A stretch of 64,000 bases of DNA from Myxococcus eversor (GTDB lineage Bacteria > Myxococcota > Myxococcia > Myxococcales > Myxococcaceae): the NCBI RefSeq assembly GCF_010894455.1, contig NZ_JAAIXY010000033.1, positions 1 to 64,000 of the forward strand, written 5' to 3'. A program made the position numbers and the translations under genes. The stretch's first letter is position 1. Each line of letters starts with the position of its first letter. The notes under the pieces are model-generated. The model did not search any database. It was not told where the DNA came from and saw only the letters and a program-made list of their open reading frames with translations. Shown piece by piece: positions 25,013 through 35,600 of the stretch.

Positions 25013-26371
25013 GTGTTCCGCCCGCTCACCGACTCGCAGGCGGCCCCGCGCGGCCAGCGCTCCGCCTTCCATCGCTCCACCCAGGACGTGGTGGACCTCT
25101 TGTCGTCCAGCGCGATTGCCCTCGGCTGGCTGGTGCGCCTGCGCTGGCACGCCGTCGGGGGCTCGGCGCTGACGGTATTCGTCGCCGTGCGCGGGCTGGG
25201 GTTCGACCTCCCCGTATTGCCGTTGCTCGCGGTGGTGGCGACGACAGGGGTGTCCAACCTGCTCCTCACCCTGTGGCTCCGCCGCGCGCCGGTGGTGAAG
25301 GCCCATCACCTGGGCGGGGTGCTCGCGTTCGACACGATGCTGCTGACGGCGCTGCTCGCGCTGTCCGGAGGGCCCGACAACCCGTTCGCGATGCTGTACC
25401 TGGTGCACGTGACGCTGGCGGCGCTGGTGCTGGGGCCTCGCTGGACGGTGGGCCTGTCGCTGCTGTCCATCCTGGGGCCCGCGCTCCTGCTCCACGTCCA
25501 TGTCCCGCTGCGGGAGCTGGCGCACGTGTCGGGCTCGGCGCCGAGTGGCTCGCGACATGTGCTGGGCATGTGGGTGGCCTTCATGCTGACGGTGATGCTC
25601 ATCGCGCTGATGGTGGCGCGGGTGTCCGCGGCGCTGAGGGACAGGCAGGAGGCCCTGGTGCGCGCCCAGTTGCTCGCGGCGCGCGCTGAGAAGCTGGCGT
25701 CGTTGAGCACGCTGGCTGCGGGCGCGGCGCACGAGCTGGGAACGCCGCTGGGGACCATCGCGATTGCAGCCAATGAATTGGAGGCCCTCATCCTGGAGGA
25801 GCCGCACGAGGCGCTCGAGGATGCGCGCCTCATCCGGGACCAGGTGGAGCGGTGTCGGGACATCCTGGAGCGGATGAGCGCGCGGGCGGGGCAGACCTAC
25901 GGCGAGGTGCCGGAGCAGACGACGACGGGGGTGGTGCTGGAGCGGCTTCGCGAGCAGTTGTCGACGGGGGAGCTGGCGCGCCTGCGCTTCGAGGAGAGCC
26001 CGGACCTGTCGCTCTGCTTCCCCATGCGTGGGTTGGTCCAGGTGCTGGCGAACCTGGTGCGCAACGGCCTGCATGCGAGCGACGCGTCCCAGGCTCCCGT
26101 CACGGTGCGAGTGAGTGGCGACGCGGGGCGGACGACCTTCGTGGTGGAGGACCAGGGCACGGGCATCCCTCGCGAGGTGCTGGAGCGCCTGGGGGAGCCG
26201 TTCTTCACCACCAAGCCCCCAGGGCAGGGGATGGGGCTGGGCTTGTTCCTGGGGCAGACCTTCGCCGAGCTGTGCGGCGGGCGACTGGAGCTGTCGTCGG
26301 AAGAAGGCAGGGGCACGCGCGCCACGCTGGAGCTGCCGTGTCGGAGGGAGCCCATCCATGTCGCCGCCTGA
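25013..26371 (+). CDS. regB: Redox-type sensor histidine kinase (RegB/PrrB-like)
   Basis: This 452-residue inner-membrane kinase has a GTG start at 25013 with AAGAAGAGG before it, and six membrane helices to about residue 205. The quinone-binding heptad GGPDNPF (GGxxNPF) is at residues 119-125. The phosphorylation site is His240 in AHELGTPLGTI, the special H-box of RegB/PrrB/ActS kinases. Cys281 in ERCRDIL corresponds to the redox-active Cys of RegB. The ATPase domain has N (NLVRNGLHASD), G1 (DQGTGI) and G2 (GMGLGLFL) boxes. In proteobacteria RegB senses quinone redox state and controls respiration and carbon or nitrogen metabolism through RegA. The regulator gene overlaps its 3' end by 14 bp. 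Confidence 0.88.
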   Translation: MFRPLTDSQAAPRGQRSAFHRSTQDVVDLLSSSAIALGWLVRLRWHAVGGSALTVFVAVRGLGFDLPVLPLLAVVATTGVSNLLLTLWLRRAPVVKAHHLGGVLAFDTMLLTALLALSGGPDNPFAMLYLVHVTLAALVLGPRWTVGLSLLSILGPALLLHVHVPLRELAHVSGSAPSGSRHVLGMWVAFMLTVMLIALMVARVSAALRDRQEALVRAQLLAARAEKLASLSTLAAGAAHELGTPLGTIAIAANELEALILEEPHEALEDARLIRDQVERCRDILERMSARAGQTYGEVPEQTTTGVVLERLREQLSTGELARLRFEESPDLSLCFPMRGLVQVLANLVRNGLHASDASQAPVTVRVSGDAGRTTFVVEDQGTGIPREVLERLGEPFFTTKPPGQGMGLGLFLGQTFAELCGGRLELSSEEGRGTRATLELPCRREPIHVAA

Positions 26372-26909
26372 GGTGTCGCCGGTGGTGCTCGTCATCGACG
26401 ACGACGAGCCCTATCGCGAGCGACTGGTGAAGGCCTTCGGCCGCAAGGGCTTCGCGGCGCATGGCGCGGGCAGCGCGAAGGAGGCGCTGGAGCGCGCGCG
26501 GGTGTTGCGCCCGGGGTATGCGGTCATCGACCTGCGCCTGCCGGACGGCTCGGGGTTGGACCTGGTCCGCGAGCTGAAGGCGTTGGATTCGCGCACGACG
26601 ATGGTGGTCCTCACCGGTTACGGAAGCATCGCCACCGCGGTGGAGGCCGTGCGCCGGGGCGCCACGCACTACCTCGCCAAGCCGGTGGACGTGGACGACA
26701 TCCTGCTGGCCTTCGCGGGCGCCACGCTGCCGGCGGGCGAGGCCGTGGCGCTGGAGCATCAGGTGCCATCCCTGGCGCGCGCGGAGTGGGAGCACATCCA
26801 GCGCGTCCTCGCGGACTGCGGCGGCAACATCTCCCAGGCCGCCCGCCTGCTGCGAATCCAACGCAGGAGCCTCCAGCGAAAGCTGTCCAAGCACCCCGTG
26901 CGGCAGTGA
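26358..26909 (+). CDS. regA: Response regulator RegA/PrrA-like
   Basis: This 183-residue protein has a receiver domain in residues 9-125 with phospho-acceptor Asp58 (VIDLRLPDG), acidic pair DDDEP, conserved Thr in VLTGYG and Lys in AKPVD. A Fis-type helix-turn-helix follows at 150-178: NISQAARLLRIQRRSLQRKL, close to the DNA-binding helix of RegA, which is nearly invariant in that family. The start at 26358 lies inside the kinase gene, so the two are translationally coupled. Targets are unknown here; the small membrane-protein gene directly after it is an obvious candidate. Confidence 0.88.
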   Translation: MSPPEVSPVVLVIDDDEPYRERLVKAFGRKGFAAHGAGSAKEALERARVLRPGYAVIDLRLPDGSGLDLVRELKALDSRTTMVVLTGYGSIATAVEAVRRGATHYLAKPVDVDDILLAFAGATLPAGEAVALEHQVPSLARAEWEHIQRVLADCGGNISQAARLLRIQRRSLQRKLSKHPVRQ

Positions 26910-26999
26910 TTGACGTGGGGTGCGTCACCAAGACGCACGAGGCGGCGCTCGCGGTCCATTAGGGTGACAGACGTCCGAAGCGCTGGAGAGGTGAGTGCG

Positions 27000-27470
27000 A
27001 TGGCGTATCCGGTGGTGCTCTTCCTCCATTCGTGGCTGCGCTGGGCGGTGGTGGTGCTCGTCCTGCTCGCGCTGGGAAGGGCGCTTCGCGGCTGGCTCGG
27101 TGGAAGGGGCTGGACTCCCGCGGACCGTCGGCTCCAGGTGCTCGTGGTCTCCGCCTTCGACTCCCAGATGTTGCTGGGGCTGATTCTCTACTTCGGCCTG
27201 AGTCCCTTCACGCCTCCCGCGCTGGAGGGCGGCCTGCGCGCGAGCCTGGGCGTCCCCGCGCTGCGCTTCTTCAGTGTCGAGCATCCGACGTTGATGCTGC
27301 TGGCGCTCACCGCCGTGCACGTGTCGTCCGCGCTGAGTCAGCGCGCGGAGGCGCCCGTGGCCCGTCACCGCCTGTGGGCCCTGGGCCTGCTGCTCGCGAC
27401 GCTGCTCGTCTCCTTCGCGATTCCCTGGGCCGGACTGTCCCACGGCCGTCCCCTGTTCCGAGGCTTCTGA
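27000..27470 (+). CDS. Small four-helix membrane protein (unknown)
   Basis: The ATG at 27000 follows GGAGAGGTGA. The 156-residue protein has four membrane helices, the first containing LHSWLRW and the others reading VLVVSAFDSQMLLGLILYF, LMLLALTAVHVSSAL and LLATLLVSFAIPW. Histidines at membrane positions (first helix, EHPTLM and VHVSS) would permit heme binding as in cytochrome b-like proteins, but that is a guess. It lies 90 bp behind regA and may belong to that operon or regulon. I do not recognise a named family. Confidence 0.7.
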   Translation: MAYPVVLFLHSWLRWAVVVLVLLALGRALRGWLGGRGWTPADRRLQVLVVSAFDSQMLLGLILYFGLSPFTPPALEGGLRASLGVPALRFFSVEHPTLMLLALTAVHVSSALSQRAEAPVARHRLWALGLLLATLLVSFAIPWAGLSHGRPLFRGF

Positions 27471-27481
27471 GGTCCGCGTCC

Positions 27482-27676
27482 ATGTACGACTTCCTCTGGC
27501 TGCTGATGATGGTTCCCACCGCCTCCAGCAAGCCGCGCGCGGCGAGGACTCCCGTGCCCCCTCTGTCGGAAGTGCCCCGGCAGGGCCCGCGTCGCGAGCC
27601 GCCCGCGCCTCCCGTGCGTCGCTCGCGGCGCATGCGAGTGCCCGCTCGGCGCCCGCGAGACTCCGCTCCTCGGTGA
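27482..27676 (+). CDS. Small basic Pro/Arg-rich ORF (doubtful)
   Basis: An ATG at 27482, 11 bp after the previous stop, opens 64 codons: a short hydrophobic start (MYDFLWLLMMVPT), then a tail of Pro and Arg without pattern. No good ribosome site is seen. It may be a real small membrane-anchored peptide co-transcribed with the gene before it, or non-coding GC-rich sequence. Confidence 0.3.
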   Translation: MYDFLWLLMMVPTASSKPRAARTPVPPLSEVPRQGPRREPPAPPVRRSRRMRVPARRPRDSAPR

Positions 27677-27776
27677 AGCGCGAAACAGGGGCGTGACTCC
27701 CACCTTCCGTCCGGTGGTGCGCGGCCCTGGAACATTCAGCTTGTGGTGATGGCCGACATGCCGGAACCTCGCCGCG

Positions 27777-28430
27777 ATGATGCGTGCTCTTCCGGTCATG
27801 GCGTCCGTCGTCTTGCTCGCGGGTGCCGGAGGGTGTCGGCGCCAGCCCGACTCCGATGCGACGCGATGGGAGTCGTTACCTCCGGTGGACGCGCGGGACT
27901 TGCGTCCGCTCGACGTGTTCCAGCGCATCGAGGACCCGGCGCAGCGCTCACGCGCGCTGTTCCTGGAGACCAGTCGCGTCTATCTCCATCCGCGCTGCTC
28001 GAACTGTCACCCGGACGGCGACAGCCCCTATCAGGACTCGGGCGAGACGCTCCACAACCCTCCGGTGACGCGAGGCCCCGAGGACAAGGGCGTCGTGGGC
28101 ATGGAGTGCGCGGGGTGTCACCAGGAGAAGAACCTGGAGCTGGCGCGGGTACCGGGAGCGCCCAACTGGCACGTGGCCCCGCGCTCCATGTCGTGGGTGG
28201 GCAAGAGCCCCCGGGAGCTGTGCGAGCAGCTCAAGGACTCCAAGCGGAACGGAGGCAAGACGTTGGAGCAACTGGTCGAGCACAACGCGCATGACGAGCT
28301 GGTGGCGTGGGGCTGGGCGCCGGGTTCGGGCAGGCAGCCGGCGCCGGGGACGCAGGCGCAGTTCGGAGCGCTCGTCGCGGCCTGGGTCGCCACGGGTGCG
28401 CAGTGTCCCAGCGAGGAGGCGCGGCCATGA
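27777..28430 (+). CDS. Di-heme cytochrome c-type lipoprotein of an oxidoreductase operon
   Basis: This 217-residue protein has a signal peptide ending in a lipobox (AGAGGC). Two heme-binding motifs are present, CSNCH at about residue 74 and CAGCH at about 111. Its stop overlaps the start of the 2Fe-2S subunit gene (ATGA), and the molybdopterin subunit follows, so it very probably passes electrons from that enzyme to the respiratory chain. Cytochrome partners of this type accompany several periplasmic isoquinoline 1-oxidoreductase-like or aldehyde dehydrogenase enzymes. Confidence 0.78.
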   Translation: MMRALPVMASVVLLAGAGGCRRQPDSDATRWESLPPVDARDLRPLDVFQRIEDPAQRSRALFLETSRVYLHPRCSNCHPDGDSPYQDSGETLHNPPVTRGPEDKGVVGMECAGCHQEKNLELARVPGAPNWHVAPRSMSWVGKSPRELCEQLKDSKRNGGKTLEQLVEHNAHDELVAWGWAPGSGRQPAPGTQAQFGALVAAWVATGAQCPSEEARP

Positions 28431-28891
28431 GCATCCGAGTGCGAGTCAACGGCGTCGAGCAGGAGCTGGACGTCGACCCCGAGATGCCGTTGTTGTGGGC
28501 GCTGCGAGACGTGCTCGGCCTCACCGGGACGAAGTACGGCTGCGGTCAGGCGCTGTGCGGCGCGTGCAGCGTGCACCTGGATGGGCAGGTGGTGCGCGCG
28601 TGCGTGACGCCCATCCGTCGCGCGGACGGGCGCGAGGTCACCACCATCGAGGGGCTGTCGCCCGATGGGGGCCATCCGCTCCAGCGCGCCTGGGTGGAGC
28701 TGGGCGTGCCGCAGTGTGGGTTCTGCCAGTCCGGGCAGCTCATGTGCGCGGCGGCGCTGCTGGCGAAGAAGCCACAGCCCACGGACGCGGACATCGACCA
28801 GTCGCTCGCGGGCAACCTCTGCCGTTGTGGGACGTACACGCGCATCCGCGCGGCCGTGAAGAAGGCCGCGGGCGTGCCTGACTCGAAGTAG
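28427..28891 (+). CDS. 2Fe-2S subunit of xanthine-oxidase-family oxidoreductase (IorA-like)
   Basis: This 154-residue protein has two 2Fe-2S domains: the plant-ferredoxin type ([16 protein letters not shown], with a fourth Cys in VVRAC, residues about 40-62) and the helical type ([10 protein letters not shown], then [12 protein letters not shown], residues about 100-145). It is the small subunit of two-subunit molybdenum hydroxylases such as isoquinoline 1-oxidoreductase and membrane-linked aldehyde dehydrogenases. It has no signal of its own and is probably exported bound to the Tat-targeted large subunit. It overlaps the cytochrome gene by 4 bp. Confidence 0.92.
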   Translation: MSIRVRVNGVEQELDVDPEMPLLWALRDVLGLTGTKYGCGQALCGACSVHLDGQVVRACVTPIRRADGREVTTIEGLSPDGGHPLQRAWVELGVPQCGFCQSGQLMCAAALLAKKPQPTDADIDQSLAGNLCRCGTYTRIRAAVKKAAGVPDSK

Positions 28892-28901
28892 CGAGGATGC
28901 G

Positions 28902-31160
28902 ATGAGCCAGCAGCCCGTGGTGTTCACCCGGCGTTCCTTTCTCGAAGGGCTCAACCTCTCCGTGGGCGGCCTGGCCCTGGGGCTGGTGCCCACGGTGTCG
29001 GCCGAGGCCGCGGCGCCGGGCGTGAAGTCGGCGCCGGAGCTGCGGCCCAACGTCTTCGTGCACGTGGCGGCGGATGGGCTTGTCACCATCGTCTGTCACC
29101 GCTCGGAGATGGGGCAGGGCATCCGCAGCTCCATGCCCGTGGTCGTCGCTGATGAGCTGGGCGCGGACATGGCGCGCGTGAAGGTCGTCCAGGCGGTGGG
29201 AGACGCCGTCTACGGGGACCAGAACACCGACGGCTCCAGCAGCATCCGAGGCGTCTTCCAGGACCTGCGCCGCACGGGCGCCACGGCGCGCACCATGCTG
29301 GTGGCCGCGGCGGCGAAGCGCTGGAAGGTGAAGCCAGAGGCGTGCGAAGCGCGTGAGCACGCCGTGTACCTCCGGGACGGGCAGCGCTCGCTCGGCTTCG
29401 GTGAGCTGGTGGCGGACGCGGTGAAGCTGCCCGTTCCCAAGGCGGAGGCCGTCCAGCTCCGGCCGCTCTCGGAGCTTCGGCGCGTGGGCTCGGAGCTGCC
29501 GCTGTTGGATGGGCCGGCGTACGTCACGGGCAAGGCCGTGTTCGGCGCGGACGTGAAGCTGCCGGGGATGCTCATCGCCGTGGTGGCGCGTCCGCCCGTG
29601 GTCGGCGGGAAGGTGGCGCGCTTCGATGCGACGCGCGCGCTCGCGATTCCGGGAGTGAAGCAGGTGCTGGAGCTGCCCCCGCCCCATCGTCCCTACCTGT
29701 TCCAGGGCTGGGGTGGCGTGGCGGTGCTGGCGGAGAACACCTGGGCGGCGATGCGTGGGCGCCAGGCGCTGGACATCACCTGGGAGAACGGGCCCAACGA
29801 GTCCTACGACTCGGAGAAGTACCGCGTGGCGCTGTTGGAGTCAGTGCGAGCGCCGGGCAAGCCGGCCCGGTCCGTGGGTGACGTGGACAAGGCGCTGGCG
29901 AGCGCGGCGCGCGTGGTGGAGGCGGAGTACTACGCGCCGCACCTGTCCCATGCGCCCATGGAGCCTCCCGTGGCCCTGGCGCGCGTGGCGGGGGGCGTGT
30001 GTGAGGTGTGGGCGGCCACGCAGCACCCGCAGGCGGCGCGCACGGAGGCGGCGAAGACGGCGGGGCTTCCGGAGGACAAGGTGACAGTGAATGTCACGCT
30101 CCTCGGTGGTGGCTTCGGGCGCAAGTCGAAGGCGGACTTCGTCGCGGAGGCGGTGTTCCTCGCGAAGACGGCGGGGGTGCCGGTGCGCGTGCAGTGGACG
30201 CGCGAGGACGACATCCGTCACGACTACTACCATTCGGCCAGTGCGCAGAAGCTCAGCGCGGGGCTGGATGCGCAAGGCAAGCCGACGGCGTGGCTGCACC
30301 GCACGTCCTTTCCCGCCATCCGGTCCACGTTCTCCGAGGACGTGACGGGGCCGGTGGCGAGAGATTTGAATCAAGGCGTGCTGGACCTGGCGCTCGACAT
30401 CCCCAATGTCCGGGCGGAGATGGGTGAGGCGCTCGCGAAGGTGCGCATCGGCTGGCTGCGGTCCGTGAACAACATCTTCCATGCGTACGCGGTGGGCTCG
30501 TTCATGGACGAGCTGGCGCATGCGCGTGGAGTGGACCCGCGTGACAACCTGTTGGAAGTGATTGGCCCCGCGCGGAAGGTGTCCGTGGCGGAGCTGGGGG
30601 TCACGACGCTGCCGAACTATGGCGCGCCGGTGGAGGCGCACCCGGTGGATGCGGGGCGGCTGCGCCGGGTCATCGAGCGTGTCACGGAGATGTCGGGCTG
30701 GAACGAGCGTGCGAAGAACGGGCGCACGCTGGGCCTGGCGGCGCACCGCAGCTTCCTCAGTTACGTGGGAGTGGTGGTGTCGATGACGAAGGACGCGGTG
30801 GGCAAGGCGCGGGTGGACGAGGCATGGGTGGTGGTGGATGCGGGGCTCGTCGTCAATCCGGACCGGGTCCGCTCGCAGATGGAGGGCTCGGTCATCTTCG
30901 GGATGAGCCTGGCGATGTATGGCTCCATCACGATGAAGGAAGGCGCGACGGAGCAGTCGAACTTCCGGGACTACCGGCTGGTGCGCATCGCCGATGCGCC
31001 TCGGGCCATCCATGTCGACATCGTGCGCAGCGAAGAGGCGCCCGGTGGAGTAGGGGAGCCTGGTGTGCCGCCCGTGGCGCCCGCCATCGTCAATGCCATC
31101 TTCGCGCTCACGGGGATTCGGGTCCGCGAGCTGCCCATCATCCGGACGGTGCCTGTGTAG
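28902..31160 (+). CDS. Molybdopterin-binding large subunit (IorB-like, xanthine dehydrogenase family)
   Basis: This 752-residue protein has a Tat signal ([20 protein letters not shown]) for export of the folded enzyme. The domain order is that of isoquinoline 1-oxidoreductase beta subunits: an N-terminal half with [19 protein letters not shown], a middle with [12 protein letters not shown], and the C-terminal catalytic Glu in [19 protein letters not shown]. It hydroxylates an aldehyde or N-heterocycle using water; the substrate cannot be told from sequence. It is the last gene of the cytochrome/2Fe-2S/molybdopterin operon, 10 bp after the 2Fe-2S gene. No molybdenum cofactor insertion gene is nearby. 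Confidence 0.9.
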   Translation: MSQQPVVFTRRSFLEGLNLSVGGLALGLVPTVSAEAAAPGVKSAPELRPNVFVHVAADGLVTIVCHRSEMGQGIRSSMPVVVADELGADMARVKVVQAVGDAVYGDQNTDGSSSIRGVFQDLRRTGATARTMLVAAAAKRWKVKPEACEAREHAVYLRDGQRSLGFGELVADAVKLPVPKAEAVQLRPLSELRRVGSELPLLDGPAYVTGKAVFGADVKLPGMLIAVVARPPVVGGKVARFDATRALAIPGVKQVLELPPPHRPYLFQGWGGVAVLAENTWAAMRGRQALDITWENGPNESYDSEKYRVALLESVRAPGKPARSVGDVDKALASAARVVEAEYYAPHLSHAPMEPPVALARVAGGVCEVWAATQHPQAARTEAAKTAGLPEDKVTVNVTLLGGGFGRKSKADFVAEAVFLAKTAGVPVRVQWTREDDIRHDYYHSASAQKLSAGLDAQGKPTAWLHRTSFPAIRSTFSEDVTGPVARDLNQGVLDLALDIPNVRAEMGEALAKVRIGWLRSVNNIFHAYAVGSFMDELAHARGVDPRDNLLEVIGPARKVSVAELGVTTLPNYGAPVEAHPVDAGRLRRVIERVTEMSGWNERAKNGRTLGLAAHRSFLSYVGVVVSMTKDAVGKARVDEAWVVVDAGLVVNPDRVRSQMEGSVIFGMSLAMYGSITMKEGATEQSNFRDYRLVRIADAPRAIHVDIVRSEEAPGGVGEPGVPPVAPAIVNAIFALTGIRVRELPIIRTVPV

Positions 31161-31364
31161 AGTTGGGGTGATGCTGGCCGCGCTATGGGTTTGGGCGCGC
31201 GGCTGGCCGCGTCAATGCGTGGACTTGGGGTGGGGATGCTGGCCCCTCCGTGAAGGTGCCGTCCGAGCCGAGTGTCTTCACGGTGCGTGTGGTTTGATAG
31301 GCATCGAAGTGGCGTTCACGCTTTGAAGTCTGTCTCTCCGCGCAGGACGAGGAACTGAGAGTCC

Positions 31365-31823
31365 ATGAAGAAGACAAGCAGACTGACGCTGTCCATGTTG
31401 GGGGCGGGGATGGTGGTTGTCGCCCTGGGGGGCGTGGGCTGGCATCGCGCGGAGGCCGCTGAGTCGACCTTCGTCGATTCCACGCTGGCACCCGCGCCGT
31501 TCTCGTGTCCCACCGTGCGCACCACCAGTGACCGTGTGGATGGGACCACGGACTACAAGGTGAAGATTCTCTACGTGGTGCCCTCGGATGGCGTGGACCG
31601 TGCGCTCGACACGACTGGGGCCCTCTGTCGCTCGGCGAGAGATTTGATGTACGCGGCGAGGCCCGGAACGTCGGATCCGGGCTGGGATATCTATTCGGGA
31701 GCGGTGGTGCTCGACTCAGGCCGAGACCAGTACTGCGGCCACTCGGGAAGTCAGCTCGACCTGGACCAGAGTGCCTTCCTGTCGCCACTCCCTCCCGGCG
31801 CGCTGGCTCCACCGGGGTGGTGA
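31365..31823 (+). CDS. Short secreted protein, possibly a truncated family member
   Basis: The start at 31365 (GAGGAACTGAGAG upstream) gives 152 residues with a signal peptide (LGAGMVVVALGGVGWHRAEA). A segment TSDRVDGTTDYKVKILYVVPSDGVDR is strand-rich. After about residue 85 the sequence becomes irregular, so this may be the N-terminal remnant of a longer protein lost by a frameshift. I do not recognise a family. Confidence 0.5.
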   Translation: MKKTSRLTLSMLGAGMVVVALGGVGWHRAEAAESTFVDSTLAPAPFSCPTVRTTSDRVDGTTDYKVKILYVVPSDGVDRALDTTGALCRSARDLMYAARPGTSDPGWDIYSGAVVLDSGRDQYCGHSGSQLDLDQSAFLSPLPPGALAPPGW

Positions 31824-31833
31824 GCCGGCTTCG

Positions 31834-32409
31834 CTAGGGTCGGTGTTCGATGTGCAGGGGGCCCTGGAAGGACGCAGGCGGAGTCAACTCCTGCTCGAGC
31901 GCGAGAGGGAAGGCTCCGGATTCTCGGACCGGAGGGAAGCCCTGGAACCCATTGCATGAGCCATCCTCCTGCCAGGCGGAGCGGAACTCGTGCCTGGCCC
32001 ACGGCGCATCATCCGAGCGGACCCGGTACTTGCCCAGCACGAGAAATGGAATGCGCGGGATGATGGGGAGCGCCATGAACGGCGCTCCCGTGCAATCCGC
32101 CGTCTCGAAATAGACACTGCTCGTCAGGTCGGTACGCGTGGTGAATACCCCCGGGTGGGAGAGTTCGTGGGTGGGCTTGCCCGTCTCCAGGTTGAACCTC
32201 CATGTATTCCCTTGCGAATCGACGATGTACGGCGCGCAGACAGGGAAGGCCACGGCCCCCGCCGCATCCACGAAGTACAAATCGCCACACCTGTCGATAT
32301 CCGCCGGGTCACCCTGTTCCGCCGGGGGCCCTTCTGTTCCGGGATCACACCCCGCTACCGCGAACATCACCGCGCACAACCCTCCGCGCATCATCACGGT
32401 TCCACGCAT
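31834..32409 (-). CDS. Hypothetical lipoprotein
   Basis: The ATG at 32409 gives 191 residues with a lipobox (VMFAVAGC). The body is a beta-rich region with Cys pairs (DIDRCGDLYFVD, FPVCAPYI, ETADCTG, DGSCNGF). No known domain is recognised. An ATG pair five codons later is an alternative start. It converges on the secreted protein gene with an 10-bp gap. Confidence 0.6.
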   Translation of the reverse strand: MRGTVMMRGGLCAVMFAVAGCDPGTEGPPAEQGDPADIDRCGDLYFVDAAGAVAFPVCAPYIVDSQGNTWRFNLETGKPTHELSHPGVFTTRTDLTSSVYFETADCTGAPFMALPIIPRIPFLVLGKYRVRSDDAPWARHEFRSAWQEDGSCNGFQGFPPVRESGAFPLALEQELTPPASFQGPLHIEHRP

Positions 32410-32637
32410 GCTGGATTCTCGAGGACAACCATCGGTGTTGAACTCACGGGCACCGGTTCGCTCTTCATGGAGCAACGCGGAGACGCCGTGCCGGCCGACG
32501 TGTCTCGAATGCAATCACCGTGCTGACACGTACCGTGGATGAGGGGCCACGGGCGGGGACGCCGCGAGGTCTCTTTTTGTGCGCCACGGGATGCACGGTG
32601 TGCAGCCGCCTGCTCGACTCCCGCGCCCGTCCGCTCG

Positions 32638-35600
32638 TCAGTGAATGGACGGCGGCGTCACCGGCTCTGGCCCCGTGAGAGGCAATTCGACGACGAACGT
32701 GGCGCCGTGCCCGCGCTGGCTCTCCGCGCGGATGGTGCCCTGGTGGGCCTCGACGACCCTGCGACTGATGAAGAGGCCCAATCCCAGCCCTCCATAGTTT
32801 CGCGAGGACACCGCCCGGCCGAACTTCTCGAAGATGCGGCCCAGGTCCTCGTGGGCGATGCCGATGCCCTCGTCCCGCACGGTCAGCCGCCCGCGGCCGT
32901 CCCGCTCCTCCACCCGGATGCGCACGGGCTTCCCAGGTCCATACTTGATGGCATTGGACACCAACCCCCTCACCACCTGCTCCAGCCTTCGCGCATCCCA
33001 CCAGCCCATCACCGGCACCGAGGCCTGGACCTCCAGCACACAGTCCGCCTGCGCCGCCTGCGAGCGAAGCTGGTCCGCCACCTCGCGAGCCACGGCCGCC
33101 AGGTCCACCCGCCCCAACTGGAGGGGCAGGGGCGCGCCCGTGAGCTGCGTGACGTCCAGCAGGTCATTGATGAGCGCGGCGAGCTTGCGCACCTGCAGCG
33201 ACGTGCTCTCCGAAGCACGCAGCACGCTCTCCCGCAGGTGCTCGTCCGACGTGGGCGCCGCGGCCTCTCTCGCGAGTCCCTGGAGCTTGATTTGGAGCGG
33301 CGTGAGCGGCGTCTTCAGCTCATGCGACGCCACCGTGAGGAACTCGTCGCGCAGCCGCACCGCCTCCTGGAGCCGCACTTCGATATCCTTCAACTGCGTC
33401 ACGTCCTGGAGCGCCAGCACCACGGTGGCCGGATGTCCATGCATCGCGGGCAGTTGCTCCGAGTCCACCAGGAACTCGCGCACCACCCCCGGGTCCATCC
33501 GCAACGTCAGCGGCGTCCGCCGCAACGTCTCTCCCCGCGCGGCTCGTGCCCCCGGAGTCTCCTCGTTGGGAATCGCGACCCCTTGAGGGTCGATGACGTG
33601 GAAGAAGCTGTCGTATCGCTCCACCGGGACTCCCAGCGGGAATTGCCCGCCGAAGAGCTGCTGCGACGCCTGGTTGGCGAAGAGCACCTTGCCACTGTGC
33701 GGCTCCATCAACATCAGGGCGATGGGGCTCAAGTCCAGCACCGACTCCAACCACTTCTGCTGGCTTCCCAGGTGCGCGGCCAGCTCCTCCGCCTGGTGCC
33801 GGGCCAGGACCTGCTGTGTCACATCCAGCGCGAAGGACATCACCGAGTCCACCTGCCCACGCGCGTCGCGCAGGGGTTGGTAGATGATGTTGAAATAGCG
33901 CTGCTCCAGGGGCTCACCCTGGATGCCCAGGAGCAGCGGCATCTCCGTGAGCCGCCGAGGCTTGCCTGTCTGATAGACCTCGTCGAGCGCCTCGGAATAG
34001 ACCCGCCCCTTCTCGTTCCCCACCGAGAGCGCGCGCAGTGACAGACCCACCAAATCCCTGTCGTGGGACATCCGCTTGTAGACGGGATTGACGATGCTGA
34101 AGACCTGCTCGGGCCCGGACAGGATGGCGATGGAGGCCGGGGCATTCATCAGGATGTCGTAGAGCCGCGCCCGCTGCGCCTCCACCTCCGCCTCCGTCCG
34201 CTTCCTGTCCGTGATGTCATTGACCAGCACGACACATCCCTGGATGCGGCCCTGGGCGTCCGTGCTCGGGACATAGGTGGACTGGACATGGAGCCGGCGG
34301 CCGTCATTCAGGGCGAGCGCCGTCTCATAGCTGACGCGCTCTCCCGCCAGCGCCTTGCGCACCCAGTCCTTGAAGAGCGGATAGAGCATCTCCCCGCCGA
34401 CCTCCCGGACGGTCCGGCCCACCACGTCACTCGGGCGCTGGCCGAACCAGGTCTCGAAGGCGCGGTTGCAGAAGAGATAGCGCTCCTCCGGGTCCAGGTA
34501 GGCCACCAGCGCGGGGAGTGCGTCGGTGATGGTGCGCAACTGGTGCTCCTGCTGACGCGCCTGCTCCCGGCTCTGCTCCAGGGCCTCCTGCGCCTGCGCC
34601 TGCTCCGTCACGTCCCGCTGCGTCCCCCAGACTCGAAGGAGCCAACCGTCCTCCACCACGCCAAAGAGGTTGGCCAGCCGCACCCTCGCGGCGCCGTCAG
34701 GGTCCACCAGCCGCGTCTCCAAATCCTGCACTCGGAAGCCGGCCCTGACGAAGCCTCGGATGGAAGTCCCGTCGATGTCGCCGATTCGCGTGACGAGCTG
34801 GCGCAGGGTGCACCCCACCATGTGGCGGGCGGACTCGAAGCCGCTCATCCGGGCCATGACGTCATTGGCCTCCGCGATGTGCCCCGTGTCGGCCATGGCC
34901 TGGACGATTTCGTCCTCCGTCGCGCGCAGGTCGAGCGGTGGGTCCATCTCCAGACGCCAGATGCCCTCCGTGCTCTGGGCGACGAAGGTCCGGTAGCGCT
35001 CGTCGCTCGCGGCGAGTGCCCTCGTCGTGTGGCGCAGCTCCTGCTCCGCCTGCTTGCGCTCGCTGACGTCCTCCGCGGTGGACATCCACTCGCGCACCAG
35101 TCCGTCCTCCTCGAACACCGGCACGCCGCGCACGATGACGTCGCGCCAGGTGCCGTCGTGGAACTGCAACCGAAGCTCCCCCCGGTACGGCTCCCGCGTC
35201 TCCAGCGCGGAGGCCCACTCCTTCAAGAAGCGTCCCCGGTCCGTGGGGTGGATGGCATCCAGCCAGCCCAGGCCCAGGTGGGCTCCGAGCGACTGGCCCG
35301 TGAAGGTCATCCAGCGGGACGCGGGCTCGGTGATTCCGCCCCGCGCATCGGTGGTCCACACCGTCTGCGCGGTGGCCTCCACGAGCGAGCGGTAGCGCTG
35401 CTCGTTCAGCCGGATGGCCTGGTTCGCGCGCTTCTGGTCCGTCGTCTCCACCACCGTGATGCCCACGCCCTGCAGCGCGCCGCCCGCATCCCGCACGGGG
35501 TAGTAATTGATGAGGAAGTCGCGCAGGACGCCGGCCTGCTTGGCGGTGGTGCCGACAATCTCCAGGTTGCGCACCGGCTGCCCGCGGTCGATGACCTGTC

